This document shows, one piece after another, positions 1 to 8,393 of a stretch of DNA of 64,000 nucleotides. The first letter of the stretch is position 1. Each line of letters opens with the position of its first letter. The DNA is from Tomitella fengzijianii (GTDB lineage Bacteria > Actinomycetota > Actinomycetes > Mycobacteriales > Mycobacteriaceae). The notes under the pieces were generated by a model that saw only the letters and a program-made list of their open reading frames with translations, searched no databases and was not told where the DNA came from. A program made the position numbers and the translations under genes. The DNA is taken from assembly GCF_007559025.1 (NCBI RefSeq), contig NZ_CP041765.1:148679-212678 (forward strand), read 5' to 3'.

Positions 1-1173
1 GCGAGTCAGGAGCGCTATGCGCAGGCCAAAGGGCCGGAAGCCGGACTGTGGACGGCGAACGTCGCGGGCATCTCCACCCCGGATGAGCGCACGGTCGTCT
101 ACGAGCTCGACAAGACGTGGCCGGAGTTCGACGTGATGCTCACCTCCGGGCCCGGAATGATCGTCGCACCGTCGGCGGGACCTCCGGGCGAGGGTTTCAC
201 GCCCATCGGCGCCGGCCCGTTCACCCTCGGGGAATGGCGCCAGGGCGAGTCGATGACGCTCAAGGCCAACCCGGACTATTGGGGCGGCAAGCCGCATCTC
301 GACGCGGTGAAGGTGGTGTACATGCCCACGATGGAGGTGTCCAAGGAGACGTTCTTCAACGACGGTGTCGACATGACGTTCGTCCGCGAGCCCGATGACG
401 TCACCGAGTTGCTGGGCAAGAACCTGCCGGGCTACGTCAACATGACGTCCGCCGCGAACACCTACATCATCAACGCGGCTCCGGGCCGTCCGGGATCGGA
501 CCCGCGCGTACGCAAGGCGATTCAGCTTGCGACCGACCCGTCCGTGCTGGCGCAGCGCGCGTATGGCGACCCGGAGTACGGCGAGAGCGAGTTGTTCCCG
601 GAATACTCGCGCTGGCACACCGACGCCGCAGGACCGGAGTTCGATCCGGAGCGGGCGAAGAAGCTCGTCGCCGAAGCGAAGGCCGACGGGGTCGGCACCA
701 CGCTCGTCTCGATCAACTCGCCCGAGCAGGCGCGCCAGCAGCAGGCGCTGGCGTTGGAGGCGCAGCTCGAAGCAGTCGGGTTCGACGTCGACACCAAGAT
801 CATGCCCACCATCGGCGACCAGATCCGGGTCATCGGCTCCGAACGGAACTACGACTTGGGCGCCTGGGGGCTGTCGTACCGCGAGTCGGACCCGTTCGCC
901 AAGATGTTCGACACCATGCACAGCGGAGGCAAACAGCTCTACGGGATGTCCACCAGCCCGGAGATGGACGTTTTGGTGGACCAGTTCCAGACTGCCACGG
1001 ACAAGGATGCGAAGCTGCAGGCGATGGCGCAGATCCAGCAGCAGGTGAACGAGGACGTGCCGTTCATCAACATCGGCTATTTCGCCGAGTACACCGCCTG
1101 GCATGACAACGTGCATGGTGTGGAGGGCAGCTCGAACTCCATGATCCTGCTCGGCGACGCGTGGAAGGCGTGA
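1..1173 (+). CDS. ABC transporter substrate-binding protein, family 5, 5'-truncated by window edge
   Basis: Frame 1 is open from the first base, so this is the C-terminal 390 residues of a protein usually about 500-550 residues long. The stretches 'IGAGPFTLGEW', 'NPDYWGGKPHLDAVK' and the end 'NIGYFAEYTAWHDN...LLGDAW' are typical of SBP_bac_5 extracytoplasmic proteins that bind peptides, nickel or other solutes for an ABC importer. The signal peptide and lipobox lie outside the window. It resembles the complete solute-binding lipoprotein at 11178-12785, so the two look like paralogues. The acyl-CoA ligase gene begins inside its stop codon, which suggests co-translation and a carboxylic or aromatic substrate (inference). 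The substrate is unknown, and no permease gene is visible here. Confidence 0.9.
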   Translation, partial: ASQERYAQAKGPEAGLWTANVAGISTPDERTVVYELDKTWPEFDVMLTSGPGMIVAPSAGPPGEGFTPIGAGPFTLGEWRQGESMTLKANPDYWGGKPHLDAVKVVYMPTMEVSKETFFNDGVDMTFVREPDDVTELLGKNLPGYVNMTSAANTYIINAAPGRPGSDPRVRKAIQLATDPSVLAQRAYGDPEYGESELFPEYSRWHTDAAGPEFDPERAKKLVAEAKADGVGTTLVSINSPEQARQQQALALEAQLEAVGFDVDTKIMPTIGDQIRVIGSERNYDLGAWGLSYRESDPFAKMFDTMHSGGKQLYGMSTSPEMDVLVDQFQTATDKDAKLQAMAQIQQQVNEDVPFINIGYFAEYTAWHDNVHGVEGSSNSMILLGDAWKA

Positions 1174-2798
1174 CGCCGGGGCGCCCGGGCGTGGCGCGGG
1201 CACCGGAGACGCTCCCCGTGATCCACGGGGAGGACGTGCACGGAAGGCGGATGCCCGTGTTCGCCGACCGGGACCGCTCGCTGGTGGACATGCTGGAACG
1301 CTCACGCGCGCACGGCGATCGCGTCTACCTGGTCTGCGACGGACGGCGGGTCACCTTCGCCGAGCACTACCGGATGGTCGCCGCGCTGGCCGGGGAGCTC
1401 CGCGACCGGTACGGGGTGGGGCCGGGGGACCGGGTGGGGATCCTGGCCGCCAACAGCATCGAGTGGATCGTGACCTTCTGGGCGACGGCATCTCTGGGCG
1501 GGATCGCCGTTGCAATGAACTCGCACTGGGCGGTGGGCGAGATCGCCTACTCATGCGGGCATGTCCGGCCGTCGGTGATCGTCGCCGACGAGCGCCGCCG
1601 CGAGCGCCTCGCGAAGGCCGCGGCGGAGTGGCCGGCGGCACGGGTGCCGATGCTGGCCATCGAGTCCGACCTCGTCGACATCGGCGCGGCGCCCGGCGCC
1701 GCCGAGTCGCCCGGAGTACGTCTGGCGGAGGACGACCCGGCCGTGATCATCTACACCTCGGGCACGACCGGGAAGCCCAAGGGCGTCGTGCATTCGCATC
1801 GGAACCTCATCGCCGCCCGCGACTTCTACCGCTACAACGACGCGGCCGCGGCCGCAGCGGGTGCGCCGCAGTCCGAACGCCGCTACCTGATGACCAGTCC
1901 GCTGTTCCACATCGCCGCGCTGCACAACGTGGCGGTGCCCCGTCTCGACAACGGGGAGACAGCGGTGATCGCCACGGGGCGTTTCAGCGTGGACCGCGTG
2001 CTGGAGCTCATCGAGCGCGAAGACGTCACGCACTGGACCGGCGTACCCACGATGGCGCACCGGCTGCTCGAGGAAGGCAACGCCGCGGGCCGCGACCTGT
2101 CGTCACTGCGTTCGTTCTCGCTCGGCGCGGCGCCGACTCCGCCCGCGATGCGTGCCGCCCTGCGTGAGTTGCTGCCGCAGGCCACCTCTTCTATGGTCGC
2201 GACCTACGGGCAGACGGAGTGCGCCACCGCCGCGACGATCGCCACGCCGGCGCAGTTGGCGGCGAACCCGCGCTCGGTCGGCCGCGCCGCGGTGAACACG
2301 CAGATCCGCGTCTGCGACGACGACGGCGTGACGGTGCCGGACGGCGTCGAGGGCGAGGTGTGCGTGCGCGGCGCGGTGGTGATGCTCGGCTACTGGGACG
2401 ACCCCGAGGCCACGGCGCGGACCATCGATGGCGACGGGTGGCTGCACACCGGGGACATCGGCGTGCTCCGGGACGGCGAGCTGGAGATCAACTCGCGCCG
2501 CAGCGACCTGATCATCCGCGGCGGCGAGAACATCTACCCCGTGGAGGTGGAGGACGCCCTGGACACCCACCCGGGCGTGGCCGAGTCGATCGTGTTCGGC
2601 AGCCCCAGCGCGGAGTACGGGCAGGAGGTGGCGGTCGTGGTCGTGCTGCGGGACGGCGCCGAGGCCGACCACGATGCGTTGCGGACCCACCTGGCGGGCC
2701 TCGTCGCCGGATACAAGATCCCGTCGTCCTGGACGGTGAGCACCGAGCCGCTGCCGCGCAACGCGACGGGCAAGGTCGTACGCAGCGCATTCACCTGA
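1170..2798 (+). CDS. AMP-dependent acyl-CoA synthetase/ligase
   Basis: This is an ANL-superfamily ligase of about 542 residues that adenylates a carboxylic acid and transfers it to CoA. The P-loop 'YTSGTTGKPKG' lies near residue 195, the A8 region 'GWLHTGDIG' near 425, the hinge 'RGGENIYPVEVED' near 450, and the catalytic lysine in 'PRNATGKVVRSAF' at the C terminus. The chosen GTG at 1170 gives a GTGA overlap with the upstream solute-binding gene. A GTG at 1161 is possible and adds three residues. Neither start has a strong ribosome site, consistent with translational coupling. The cluster of uptake protein, ligase and carboxyltransferase suggests activation of an imported acid. Chain-length or aromatic specificity cannot be read from the sequence. 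Confidence 0.88.
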   Translation: MTPGRPGVARAPETLPVIHGEDVHGRRMPVFADRDRSLVDMLERSRAHGDRVYLVCDGRRVTFAEHYRMVAALAGELRDRYGVGPGDRVGILAANSIEWIVTFWATASLGGIAVAMNSHWAVGEIAYSCGHVRPSVIVADERRRERLAKAAAEWPAARVPMLAIESDLVDIGAAPGAAESPGVRLAEDDPAVIIYTSGTTGKPKGVVHSHRNLIAARDFYRYNDAAAAAAGAPQSERRYLMTSPLFHIAALHNVAVPRLDNGETAVIATGRFSVDRVLELIEREDVTHWTGVPTMAHRLLEEGNAAGRDLSSLRSFSLGAAPTPPAMRAALRELLPQATSSMVATYGQTECATAATIATPAQLAANPRSVGRAAVNTQIRVCDDDGVTVPDGVEGEVCVRGAVVMLGYWDDPEATARTIDGDGWLHTGDIGVLRDGELEINSRRSDLIIRGGENIYPVEVEDALDTHPGVAESIVFGSPSAEYGQEVAVVVVLRDGAEADHDALRTHLAGLVAGYKIPSSWTVSTEPLPRNATGKVVRSAFT

Positions 2799-2865
2799 CC
2801 GGGTCCCCGGTGTCCGGCCGCCGATCCGTATACACAGAGCTATTGGGAACAGGAAGGACGCCGCA

Positions 2866-4338
2866 GTGGGCCACCGCGACGACTGGGCGCCGCTGCTCGC
2901 CTCGCTGGAACGGCGGCGCGCCGCCGCCCGCGCGATGGGCGGCGACGAGAAGCTGCGCCGGCACCGCGCGGCGGGGCGGGTGGACGCGCGCGAGCGCATC
3001 GCCCGGCTGCTCGACTCCGGCACGTTCACCGAGGTCGGTCTGCTCGCCGGCCGCTCGGAGACGCCCGCCGACGCGTTCGTCGCCGGTTCGGGGACCATCG
3101 ACGGCCGCCCGGTCTTCGTGGGCGCCGAGGATTTCTCGGTGGCGGGCGGGTCCATCGGCGTCGCCGCGGCCACCAAGCGGGCGCGGGTCGCCGGGCTCGC
3201 CCGGCAGGAGGGCGCACCGCTGGTGCTCATGCTCGAAGGGGCGGGCCACCGCGCCGCCAACAGCCTCGAACCGCAGCGCCCTGCCCCCAACGACCTGCAG
3301 GTGCTCGCCGAGATGGCGGGCGAGGTCCCGGTGATCTCTGTCGTCACGGGCCCGTCGGCGGGGCACGGCGCGCTGGCCGCGCCGTTGTCCGACTTCGTTG
3401 TCATGGTCGACGGCCTCGCGTCCCTGTTCACGGCCGGGCCACCGCTGGTGCGGGCCGCTACCGGCGAGCAGGTGACCAAGGAGGAACTGGGCGGGCCGCG
3501 CGTGCACGCGGCGGTCAGCGGCGTCGCCCACAACGTGGCCACGGACGTCGACGCGGCGCTGGCGCTGGTGCGCCGGTACCTGTCCTATCTCCCCTCACGC
3601 GCGGGCCAGGCGCCGCCGTTCACCCGCACCGGCGACGGGGATCGCACGGTGGACGCGCTGCTGGACATCATCCCGCCCGACCCGCGGCGGCCGTACGACA
3701 TGCTCGACGTGCTCGAGGAGATCGTCGACGAGGGCACGCTGCTGCCGATACAGCCGGAGTACGGCCCGTCCATGATCACCGCGCTGGCCCGGATCGGCGG
3801 GCGCTCTGTCGCCGTCGTCGCGAATCAGCCCGCGGTGCTGGCCGGCGCGATCGACGTCGCCGCCGCGGACAAGGCCGCGCGGTTCGTCGCGACGACGGCC
3901 GGTTTCGGCCTGCCGTTGGTGCAGCTCGCCGACAACCCGGGCGTGCTCTCGGGCAGCGCGTCCGAGCGGGCGGGGATCCTGCGCGAGGCGGCCCGGATGT
4001 TCGTCGCGCAGCACCGGGCGGCGGTGCCCAAGCTGCACGTGACCATCCGCAAGGCGTTCGGTTTCGGCAGCTCGGTGATGGGGCAGAACGCCTTCGGCGG
4101 GCAGACGGTGTCGCTCGCCTTCCCCGGCGCGATGCTGGGCGGCATCCCGGCCGCGGTGGGCGGGGAAACCTCGGGCGCCGATGACGACACCCGCCGCGCG
4201 TTGGTCGAGCACGAGGCGTCCGGGCCGTGGCAGTTGGCGCAGACCGCCACCTACGACGACGTCATCGACCCGCGGGAACTGCGGAACCGGCTGCTCGCCG
4301 CGCTGCGCGCGTGCCGGCACGGCGTCGCCATCGCGTGA
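2866..4338 (+). CDS. Acyl-CoA carboxylase carboxyltransferase (beta) subunit, divergent
   Basis: The 490-residue protein has the two-domain crotonase-like carboxyltransferase fold: N half about 20-260, C half about 280-490. It transfers carboxyl from carboxybiotin to an acyl-CoA. Family landmarks include 'RVDARERIARLLD' at the start and 'IDPRELRNRLLAAL' at the end. The usual oxyanion segments are altered: N half 'LEGAGHRAANSLEP', C half 'GFGSSVMGQNAFGG' instead of GGAYxVM-type motifs. Its acyl substrate, or even carboxylase activity, is therefore uncertain. The GTG start has an AGGAAGGA ribosome site at about 2850. No biotin carboxylase/BCCP alpha subunit lies nearby, so it would need a partner encoded elsewhere. 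The stop is 6 bases from the convergent aldehyde dehydrogenase. Confidence 0.82.
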   Translation: MGHRDDWAPLLASLERRRAAARAMGGDEKLRRHRAAGRVDARERIARLLDSGTFTEVGLLAGRSETPADAFVAGSGTIDGRPVFVGAEDFSVAGGSIGVAAATKRARVAGLARQEGAPLVLMLEGAGHRAANSLEPQRPAPNDLQVLAEMAGEVPVISVVTGPSAGHGALAAPLSDFVVMVDGLASLFTAGPPLVRAATGEQVTKEELGGPRVHAAVSGVAHNVATDVDAALALVRRYLSYLPSRAGQAPPFTRTGDGDRTVDALLDIIPPDPRRPYDMLDVLEEIVDEGTLLPIQPEYGPSMITALARIGGRSVAVVANQPAVLAGAIDVAAADKAARFVATTAGFGLPLVQLADNPGVLSGSASERAGILREAARMFVAQHRAAVPKLHVTIRKAFGFGSSVMGQNAFGGQTVSLAFPGAMLGGIPAAVGGETSGADDDTRRALVEHEASGPWQLAQTATYDDVIDPRELRNRLLAALRACRHGVAIA

Positions 4339-4344
4339 CCGGCC

Positions 4345-5778
4345 CTACCGCGTGATCATCGACGCCATCATCTGCTCGAAGCCCTCGGGGTAGAGCGCGG
4401 CGGGCGGCTGCCCGGCCCCGGCGGGGGCGTGGAAGACGCTGCGCGCGTGGCTGAACTCCACGAACCCCTCGCGTCCGTGGTAGTGGCCCATGCCGGAGTC
4501 GCCGACCCCGCCGAACGGCGCGTCCTCGAGTCCGGGGTGCAGCATCAGGTCGTTGACGGTCACGCCGCCGGACGTGCTGCCGTCGAGCACCGCCTGCAGC
4601 TCGTCGTCGTCCGTGCCCAGCCAGTACAGGGCCAACGGTGCGGGCCGCTCGCCCAGCGCTGCGAGCACGCCGTCCACGGCGTCGTAGCCGAGGACCACCA
4701 CCGCCGGGCCGAACAGCTCCTCGCGCAGCACGGCCGCGTCCTCGGGCGGGTCCACCACCACATGCAGGGGCGTCCGCCGGCCGTCTTGCTGCTCGTCGGG
4801 CACGGTCTCGACGCGGGCACCGCGGGCGCGTGCGTCGTCGACGAGGCCGGCCACGCGCCGGGCGTGCCGCTCGTCGACGATGCTGATCGCCCCCGGATTG
4901 TCCTGCACGGTGGGCACGAGCTGCGCGTAGGCGCCGGTGAGCGCGGTGACGAACGCGTCGACCGATTCGCGCGGAACGTACACCAGGTCCGGGCTCACGC
5001 ACAGCTGTCCGCCGTTGCTGGACTTGGCGCCCGCCACCTTTCCTGCGGCCGCTGCGAGGTCCGCGCTGCGCGAGACGAGCGTCGGCGACTTGCCGCCCAG
5101 TTCCAGCGTCACCGGCACCAGGTTCTCGGCGGCGTTGCGCATCACCGCCCGGCCCACCGGCGTGCTGCCGGTGAACACGAGGTGGCCGAACGGGCGCGCC
5201 GTGAACTGCTCCGCCACCTCCGGGCCGCCGGTGACCACGGCGACGTCGAGCGGGTCGATGCGCTCGGCGAAGAGCCGGGCGACGGTCTCCGCGGTCCGCG
5301 GCACCACTTCGGAGGGCTTGAGCACGGCGCGGTTCCCCGCGGCGAGCGCCGAGGCGAGGGGGCTGAGCAGGGTGAACACCGGCGCGTTCCACGTGCCCAG
5401 GATGCCGACGGTGCCCTTGGGGGTGTAGCGGATCTCGGCGGTGGCGCCGTACTGGTCGTACGGCGCGTACGCCTGGCGCGGCTCCGGCGCCATCCACTCC
5501 TCCAGGCGGTCGCGCGAGGACTTCAGCGAGCCCAGCGAGCCCAGGATGTCGTTCATGATCGAGTAGCCGCGATGGCGGCCGCCGAAGTCCGCGTCGATGG
5601 CGGAGACGATCGCGTCGTACTCGTCCACCAGCAGGTCGATCACCGCCTGGATGCGGGCGCGGCGTGCGGCCGCGGACGGCATCCCCTCGGCCAGGCGCGC
5701 GGCGCGCTGGCGGGCGAGGATGTCGTCGAGCGCGGCAAGGGTGTCCGCGGTGGAACCGGACTCTGCGACGGTGGTCAT
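4345..5778 (-). CDS. NAD(P)-dependent aldehyde dehydrogenase, coniferyl-aldehyde-dehydrogenase-like
   Basis: This 477-residue aldehyde dehydrogenase oxidises an aldehyde to the acid. The general base glutamate is in 'LELGGKSPTLV' near residue 224. The catalytic cysteine is in 'SSNGGQLCVSPDLVYVP' near 259, the form seen in the CalB/coniferyl aldehyde subgroup. The C terminus ends 'MMASMIT'. The ATG at 5778 was chosen because GAGGAG lies just upstream and the family core starts soon after; the longer open frame to 5907 runs through the promoter region. It is divergent from the NDMA alcohol dehydrogenase at 5992, so an alcohol to aldehyde to acid pair is plausible (inference). Its natural substrate is not shown by sequence. 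Confidence 0.88.
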   Translation of the reverse strand: MTTVAESGSTADTLAALDDILARQRAARLAEGMPSAAARRARIQAVIDLLVDEYDAIVSAIDADFGGRHRGYSIMNDILGSLGSLKSSRDRLEEWMAPEPRQAYAPYDQYGATAEIRYTPKGTVGILGTWNAPVFTLLSPLASALAAGNRAVLKPSEVVPRTAETVARLFAERIDPLDVAVVTGGPEVAEQFTARPFGHLVFTGSTPVGRAVMRNAAENLVPVTLELGGKSPTLVSRSADLAAAAGKVAGAKSSNGGQLCVSPDLVYVPRESVDAFVTALTGAYAQLVPTVQDNPGAISIVDERHARRVAGLVDDARARGARVETVPDEQQDGRRTPLHVVVDPPEDAAVLREELFGPAVVVLGYDAVDGVLAALGERPAPLALYWLGTDDDELQAVLDGSTSGGVTVNDLMLHPGLEDAPFGGVGDSGMGHYHGREGFVEFSHARSVFHAPAGAGQPPAALYPEGFEQMMASMITR

Positions 5779-5851
5779 GCGCGCGTGCTCCTCATCCTGG
5801 GGTGCGAGTGATGGCCTCGACGCTAGATCCGCTGTGACCCGGGCAACATTC

Positions 5852-5871
5852 GTGTCCTGCCCAGTGGACAC
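5852..5871. promoter_or_regulatory. Inverted repeat GTGTCC-N8-GGACAC between divergent dehydrogenase genes
   Basis: Perfect 6-base arms (5852-5857 and 5866-5871) lie 74 bases upstream of the aldehyde dehydrogenase start and 121 upstream of the alcohol dehydrogenase start. The size and central position fit a dimeric repressor or activator site controlling both genes. The regulator is unknown, and no adjacent regulator gene is present. The rest of the 213-base gap shows no gene. Confidence 0.4.
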
Positions 5872-5991
5872 TCGGGGCGGCTCCGCACGGATTCGCCGGT
5901 AGACCAAGGGAAGCCGGCGTGACCGGCCGGATCATGCGGAGCGCGGACCGGCGGGCACGGCGTAGACCATCGGACGACGAGGAGAGACCGG

Positions 5992-7113
5992 ATGCGTACC
6001 AGGGGAGCCGTCATCACGCAGGCGCCGGGCAAGTTCGAGGTGGTGGACCTGGAGCTGGACGAGCCGCGCCGCGACGAGATCATGGTGCGCATGGCCGCCT
6101 CGGGCCTGTGCCACTCGGACGCGCACATCGCGGCAGGCGACCACGCGGTGCACAACTACCCGATCTGCGGCGGCCACGAGGGCGCGGGCGTCGTGGAGCG
6201 AGTGGGCCCGGGAACGGAGGGCTTCACGGTGGGCGATCACGTGGTGTTCTCGTTCCTCGCGGCGTGCGGCAAGTGCCGGTGGTGCGCGTCGGGCATGCAG
6301 AACCTGTGCGACCGGGGTGCCGCGATCATGACCGGCGGGCGGCCGGACGATCCCGACAGCCACCGCATGCTCCTCGACGGCGCCCCGGTGGGGCAGACGT
6401 GCGGGCTGGCGACCTTCAGCGAATACACCACGGTGCACGTGGACAACGCGATCAAGGTGCAGGACAAGTCGCTGCCGCTGGACCGGCTGTGCCTGCTCAG
6501 CTGCGGCGTGGGCACCGGCTGGGGCGCGGCCGTCAACTCGGCGCGCGTCTACCCGGGGCAGACGGTGATCGTCATGGGCACCGGCGGCGTGGGCATCAAC
6601 GCCGTCCAGGGCGCGGCGCACGCGGGCGCGTCGCGGATCATCGCGGTCGACCCGGTGGCCTTCAAGCGCGAGAGCGCGCTGCGCCTGGGCGCCACCCACG
6701 CCGTGGCCGACGTCGAGGAGGCCGCCGAGCTGGCCCGCACCTTCACCAACGGGCAGGGCGCCGATGCCGCGATCGTCACCGTCGGCAACACCACCGGCGA
6801 GCACATCGCGGCCGCCTTCTCCTCGATCCGCAAGGCCGGCGTGTGCGTCGTGACGGGCCTGGGGAAGATGTCCGACGTGGGGCTGCCCATCAGTCCCCTG
6901 GAGCTGACGCTGTATCAGAAGTCGCTGGTGGGATCCCTGTTCGGCGCGTCCAACCCCACCGTCGACATCCCCTGGATGATCGACATGTACACCGCCGGGA
7001 AGCTGGAACTGGACTCGCTGGTCACCAACACCTACACGCTCGACGAGGTGGCGAAGGGGTTCGAGGACATGGAGGCGGGGGTGAACCTGCGCGGCGTGAT
7101 CGTGTTCGACTGA
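5992..7113 (+). CDS. NDMA-dependent alcohol dehydrogenase, zinc-binding MDR family
   Basis: This 373-residue medium-chain dehydrogenase oxidises alcohols. Catalytic zinc ligands are Cys40 ('GLCHSDAH') and His62 ('GGHEGAG'). Structural zinc ligands are Cys92, Cys95, Cys98 and Cys106. The nucleotide-binding stretch 'VMGTGGVGINAVQGA' follows near residue 190. The pattern 'MRTRGAVITQAPGKFEVVDLELD' and the insert 'AAIMTGGRPDDPDSHRM' match the actinobacterial NDMA-dependent/nicotinoprotein subgroup, whose tightly bound NAD is usually recycled through mycofactocin (family knowledge). No mycofactocin genes lie in this window. ATG follows GGAGAG at about 5980. It is divergent from an aldehyde dehydrogenase. 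Confidence 0.92.
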   Translation: MRTRGAVITQAPGKFEVVDLELDEPRRDEIMVRMAASGLCHSDAHIAAGDHAVHNYPICGGHEGAGVVERVGPGTEGFTVGDHVVFSFLAACGKCRWCASGMQNLCDRGAAIMTGGRPDDPDSHRMLLDGAPVGQTCGLATFSEYTTVHVDNAIKVQDKSLPLDRLCLLSCGVGTGWGAAVNSARVYPGQTVIVMGTGGVGINAVQGAAHAGASRIIAVDPVAFKRESALRLGATHAVADVEEAAELARTFTNGQGADAAIVTVGNTTGEHIAAAFSSIRKAGVCVVTGLGKMSDVGLPISPLELTLYQKSLVGSLFGASNPTVDIPWMIDMYTAGKLELDSLVTNTYTLDEVAKGFEDMEAGVNLRGVIVFD

Positions 7114-7148
7114 GCTTTCGCCGCGGGTGGCGCGTCACCGGCCGCCCG

Positions 7149-7206
7149 GCTTTGGTGGACATTTGGCTGGGGATCGGCGGATTTTCGACCAGATGTCCAC
7201 CAAAGC
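7149..7206. terminator. 18-base interrupted inverted repeat between convergent genes
   Basis: Arms 7149-7166 and 7189-7206 are complementary over 18 bases with one mismatch (core TTTGGTGGACA / TGTCCACCAAA). They enclose a 22-base spacer. The repeat sits between the stops of the alcohol dehydrogenase and the convergent membrane-protein gene. It probably acts as a bidirectional terminator, but no U-tract follows and the spacer is long for one, so a dispersed repeat or binding site is also possible. Confidence 0.5.
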
Positions 7207-7226
7207 GCACCAGTGACGGGACCGCC

Positions 7227-7700
7227 TCACAGCCAGTGCGCCAGCCCCACAGCGAACAGTGCGAGGGTGAGCAGGCTTATCGTGCCGCGCAGCGCGGCGG
7301 CGGATCGGCCGCCGCGGGCCACGTGGCCGTCGAGCGCCCCGCCGCTCTCCTCCGCCCGGCGGCGCAGGCGGGTCATGTTCCGTGCCTGCACGATCCCGGC
7401 CGCCAACCCGACGACGAGCGCCGCGGCGATCGTGGCGAGCGCGGTGCTCATCCCCGTCCACGGCGCGGTGCCCAGCAGCACCGCGCCGACGATGAGTCCC
7501 ACCAGCAGGTCGACCGTCGCGAAGACCCCGAAGGCCCGCCCGAACGCGCGGAAGAACGCCACCCGTGCCATCGGATCCAGAGTGGCGGAGCTGATGCGGG
7601 CGACGAACACCACCGTCACCATCCCGCCGATCCACAGGCAGGCCGCGAGGATGAGGATGCCGAACAGGGTGCTTTCCGCGCCGGTGGACAGGCTGGTCAT
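7227..7700 (-). CDS. Four-helix integral membrane protein of unknown function
   Basis: The 157-residue protein has hydrophobic segments at about 12-33, 57-77, 86-105 and 137-156. A charged loop containing 'ARNMTRLRRRAEESGGALDGH' lies before the last helix. The spacing resembles small CopD/DUF2269-like four-helix membrane proteins, but no diagnostic metal or haem ligand pattern is visible, so no function is assigned. ATG at 7700 is the only good start. It is transcribed away from the lipoprotein gene at 7796. Confidence 0.75.
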   Translation of the reverse strand: MTSLSTGAESTLFGILILAACLWIGGMVTVVFVARISSATLDPMARVAFFRAFGRAFGVFATVDLLVGLIVGAVLLGTAPWTGMSTALATIAAALVVGLAAGIVQARNMTRLRRRAEESGGALDGHVARGGRSAAALRGTISLLTLALFAVGLAHWL

Positions 7701-7795
7701 CGGGTTCCGTTTCGCCGAGGGTGTGCATCCGGTCTACCACCGGCCCCGGCGCATGAGGAGCCTGGGCGGCCGCCGGTTCTGTTAGCGTCGGCGCC

Positions 7796-8362
7796 ATGAG
7801 CGGGACAACGAGCAGGAGAGGTGTCCGGGCGGCCGCCGCGGTGGTCTCAGTCGCGGCGATTCTCGGAGCGTCGGCGTGCTCCTCATCCGGCGACGGCCAG
7901 GACGACGCCGCGAGTACTGCGCCGCCGGGCGCCGCCCCGGCCGAAACCGCGGAGCCGGGTGCGGCGCAGCCGGTGCCGCAGCAGACCGGGAAAACCGCAC
8001 CGGCGCAGTCCGGGATGGGTGCCACCGTGAAATCCGTGGTGCTGAACGGTGCCCCGCAGGACACCGGCTTCCCCGACGTGCGCTGCGACCACGAGCACGA
8101 CGAGGGCTTCCCGCAGATCGAACTCGAGGCGCAGGATCGCGCGGCGAACAGGGAACTGCAGGTGGAGATCGTGCTCTCCGATCCGCCCAGGCTCGACGAC
8201 TTCGAGCTGGAGCAGGGGCGCGACGAGTGGCAGGCCACCGACGCCGACAGGACGGGCGCGGAGATCACCGTCGACGGTGCGAACTACCGCGTGTCCTCCG
8301 CGGTGACGCAGGACGACACCGAGGCGGCGGGCCGCATGGAGGTGGAGTTCACCTGCCCGTAG
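7796..8362 (+). CDS. LpqH-like lipoprotein
   Basis: The 188-residue protein has a signal peptide and lipobox 'LGASAC' with the lipidated cysteine near residue 28. An Ala/Pro/Gly-rich linker follows to about residue 65. The globular part contains 'VVLNGAPQDTGFPDVRCDHE' and ends 'MEVEFTCP', leaving two cysteines that could form a disulfide. This layout matches the mycobacterial 19-kDa antigen (LpqH) family of surface lipoproteins. Their role is structural or immunological and not enzymatic. The family call rests on layout and motif flavour, so it is moderate. It is a single-gene unit. Confidence 0.7.
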   Translation: MSGTTSRRGVRAAAAVVSVAAILGASACSSSGDGQDDAASTAPPGAAPAETAEPGAAQPVPQQTGKTAPAQSGMGATVKSVVLNGAPQDTGFPDVRCDHEHDEGFPQIELEAQDRAANRELQVEIVLSDPPRLDDFELEQGRDEWQATDADRTGAEITVDGANYRVSSAVTQDDTEAAGRMEVEFTCP

Positions 8363-8393
8363 ACCCGTCCCGGCGTGGCGGGCGCGCAGAGCA

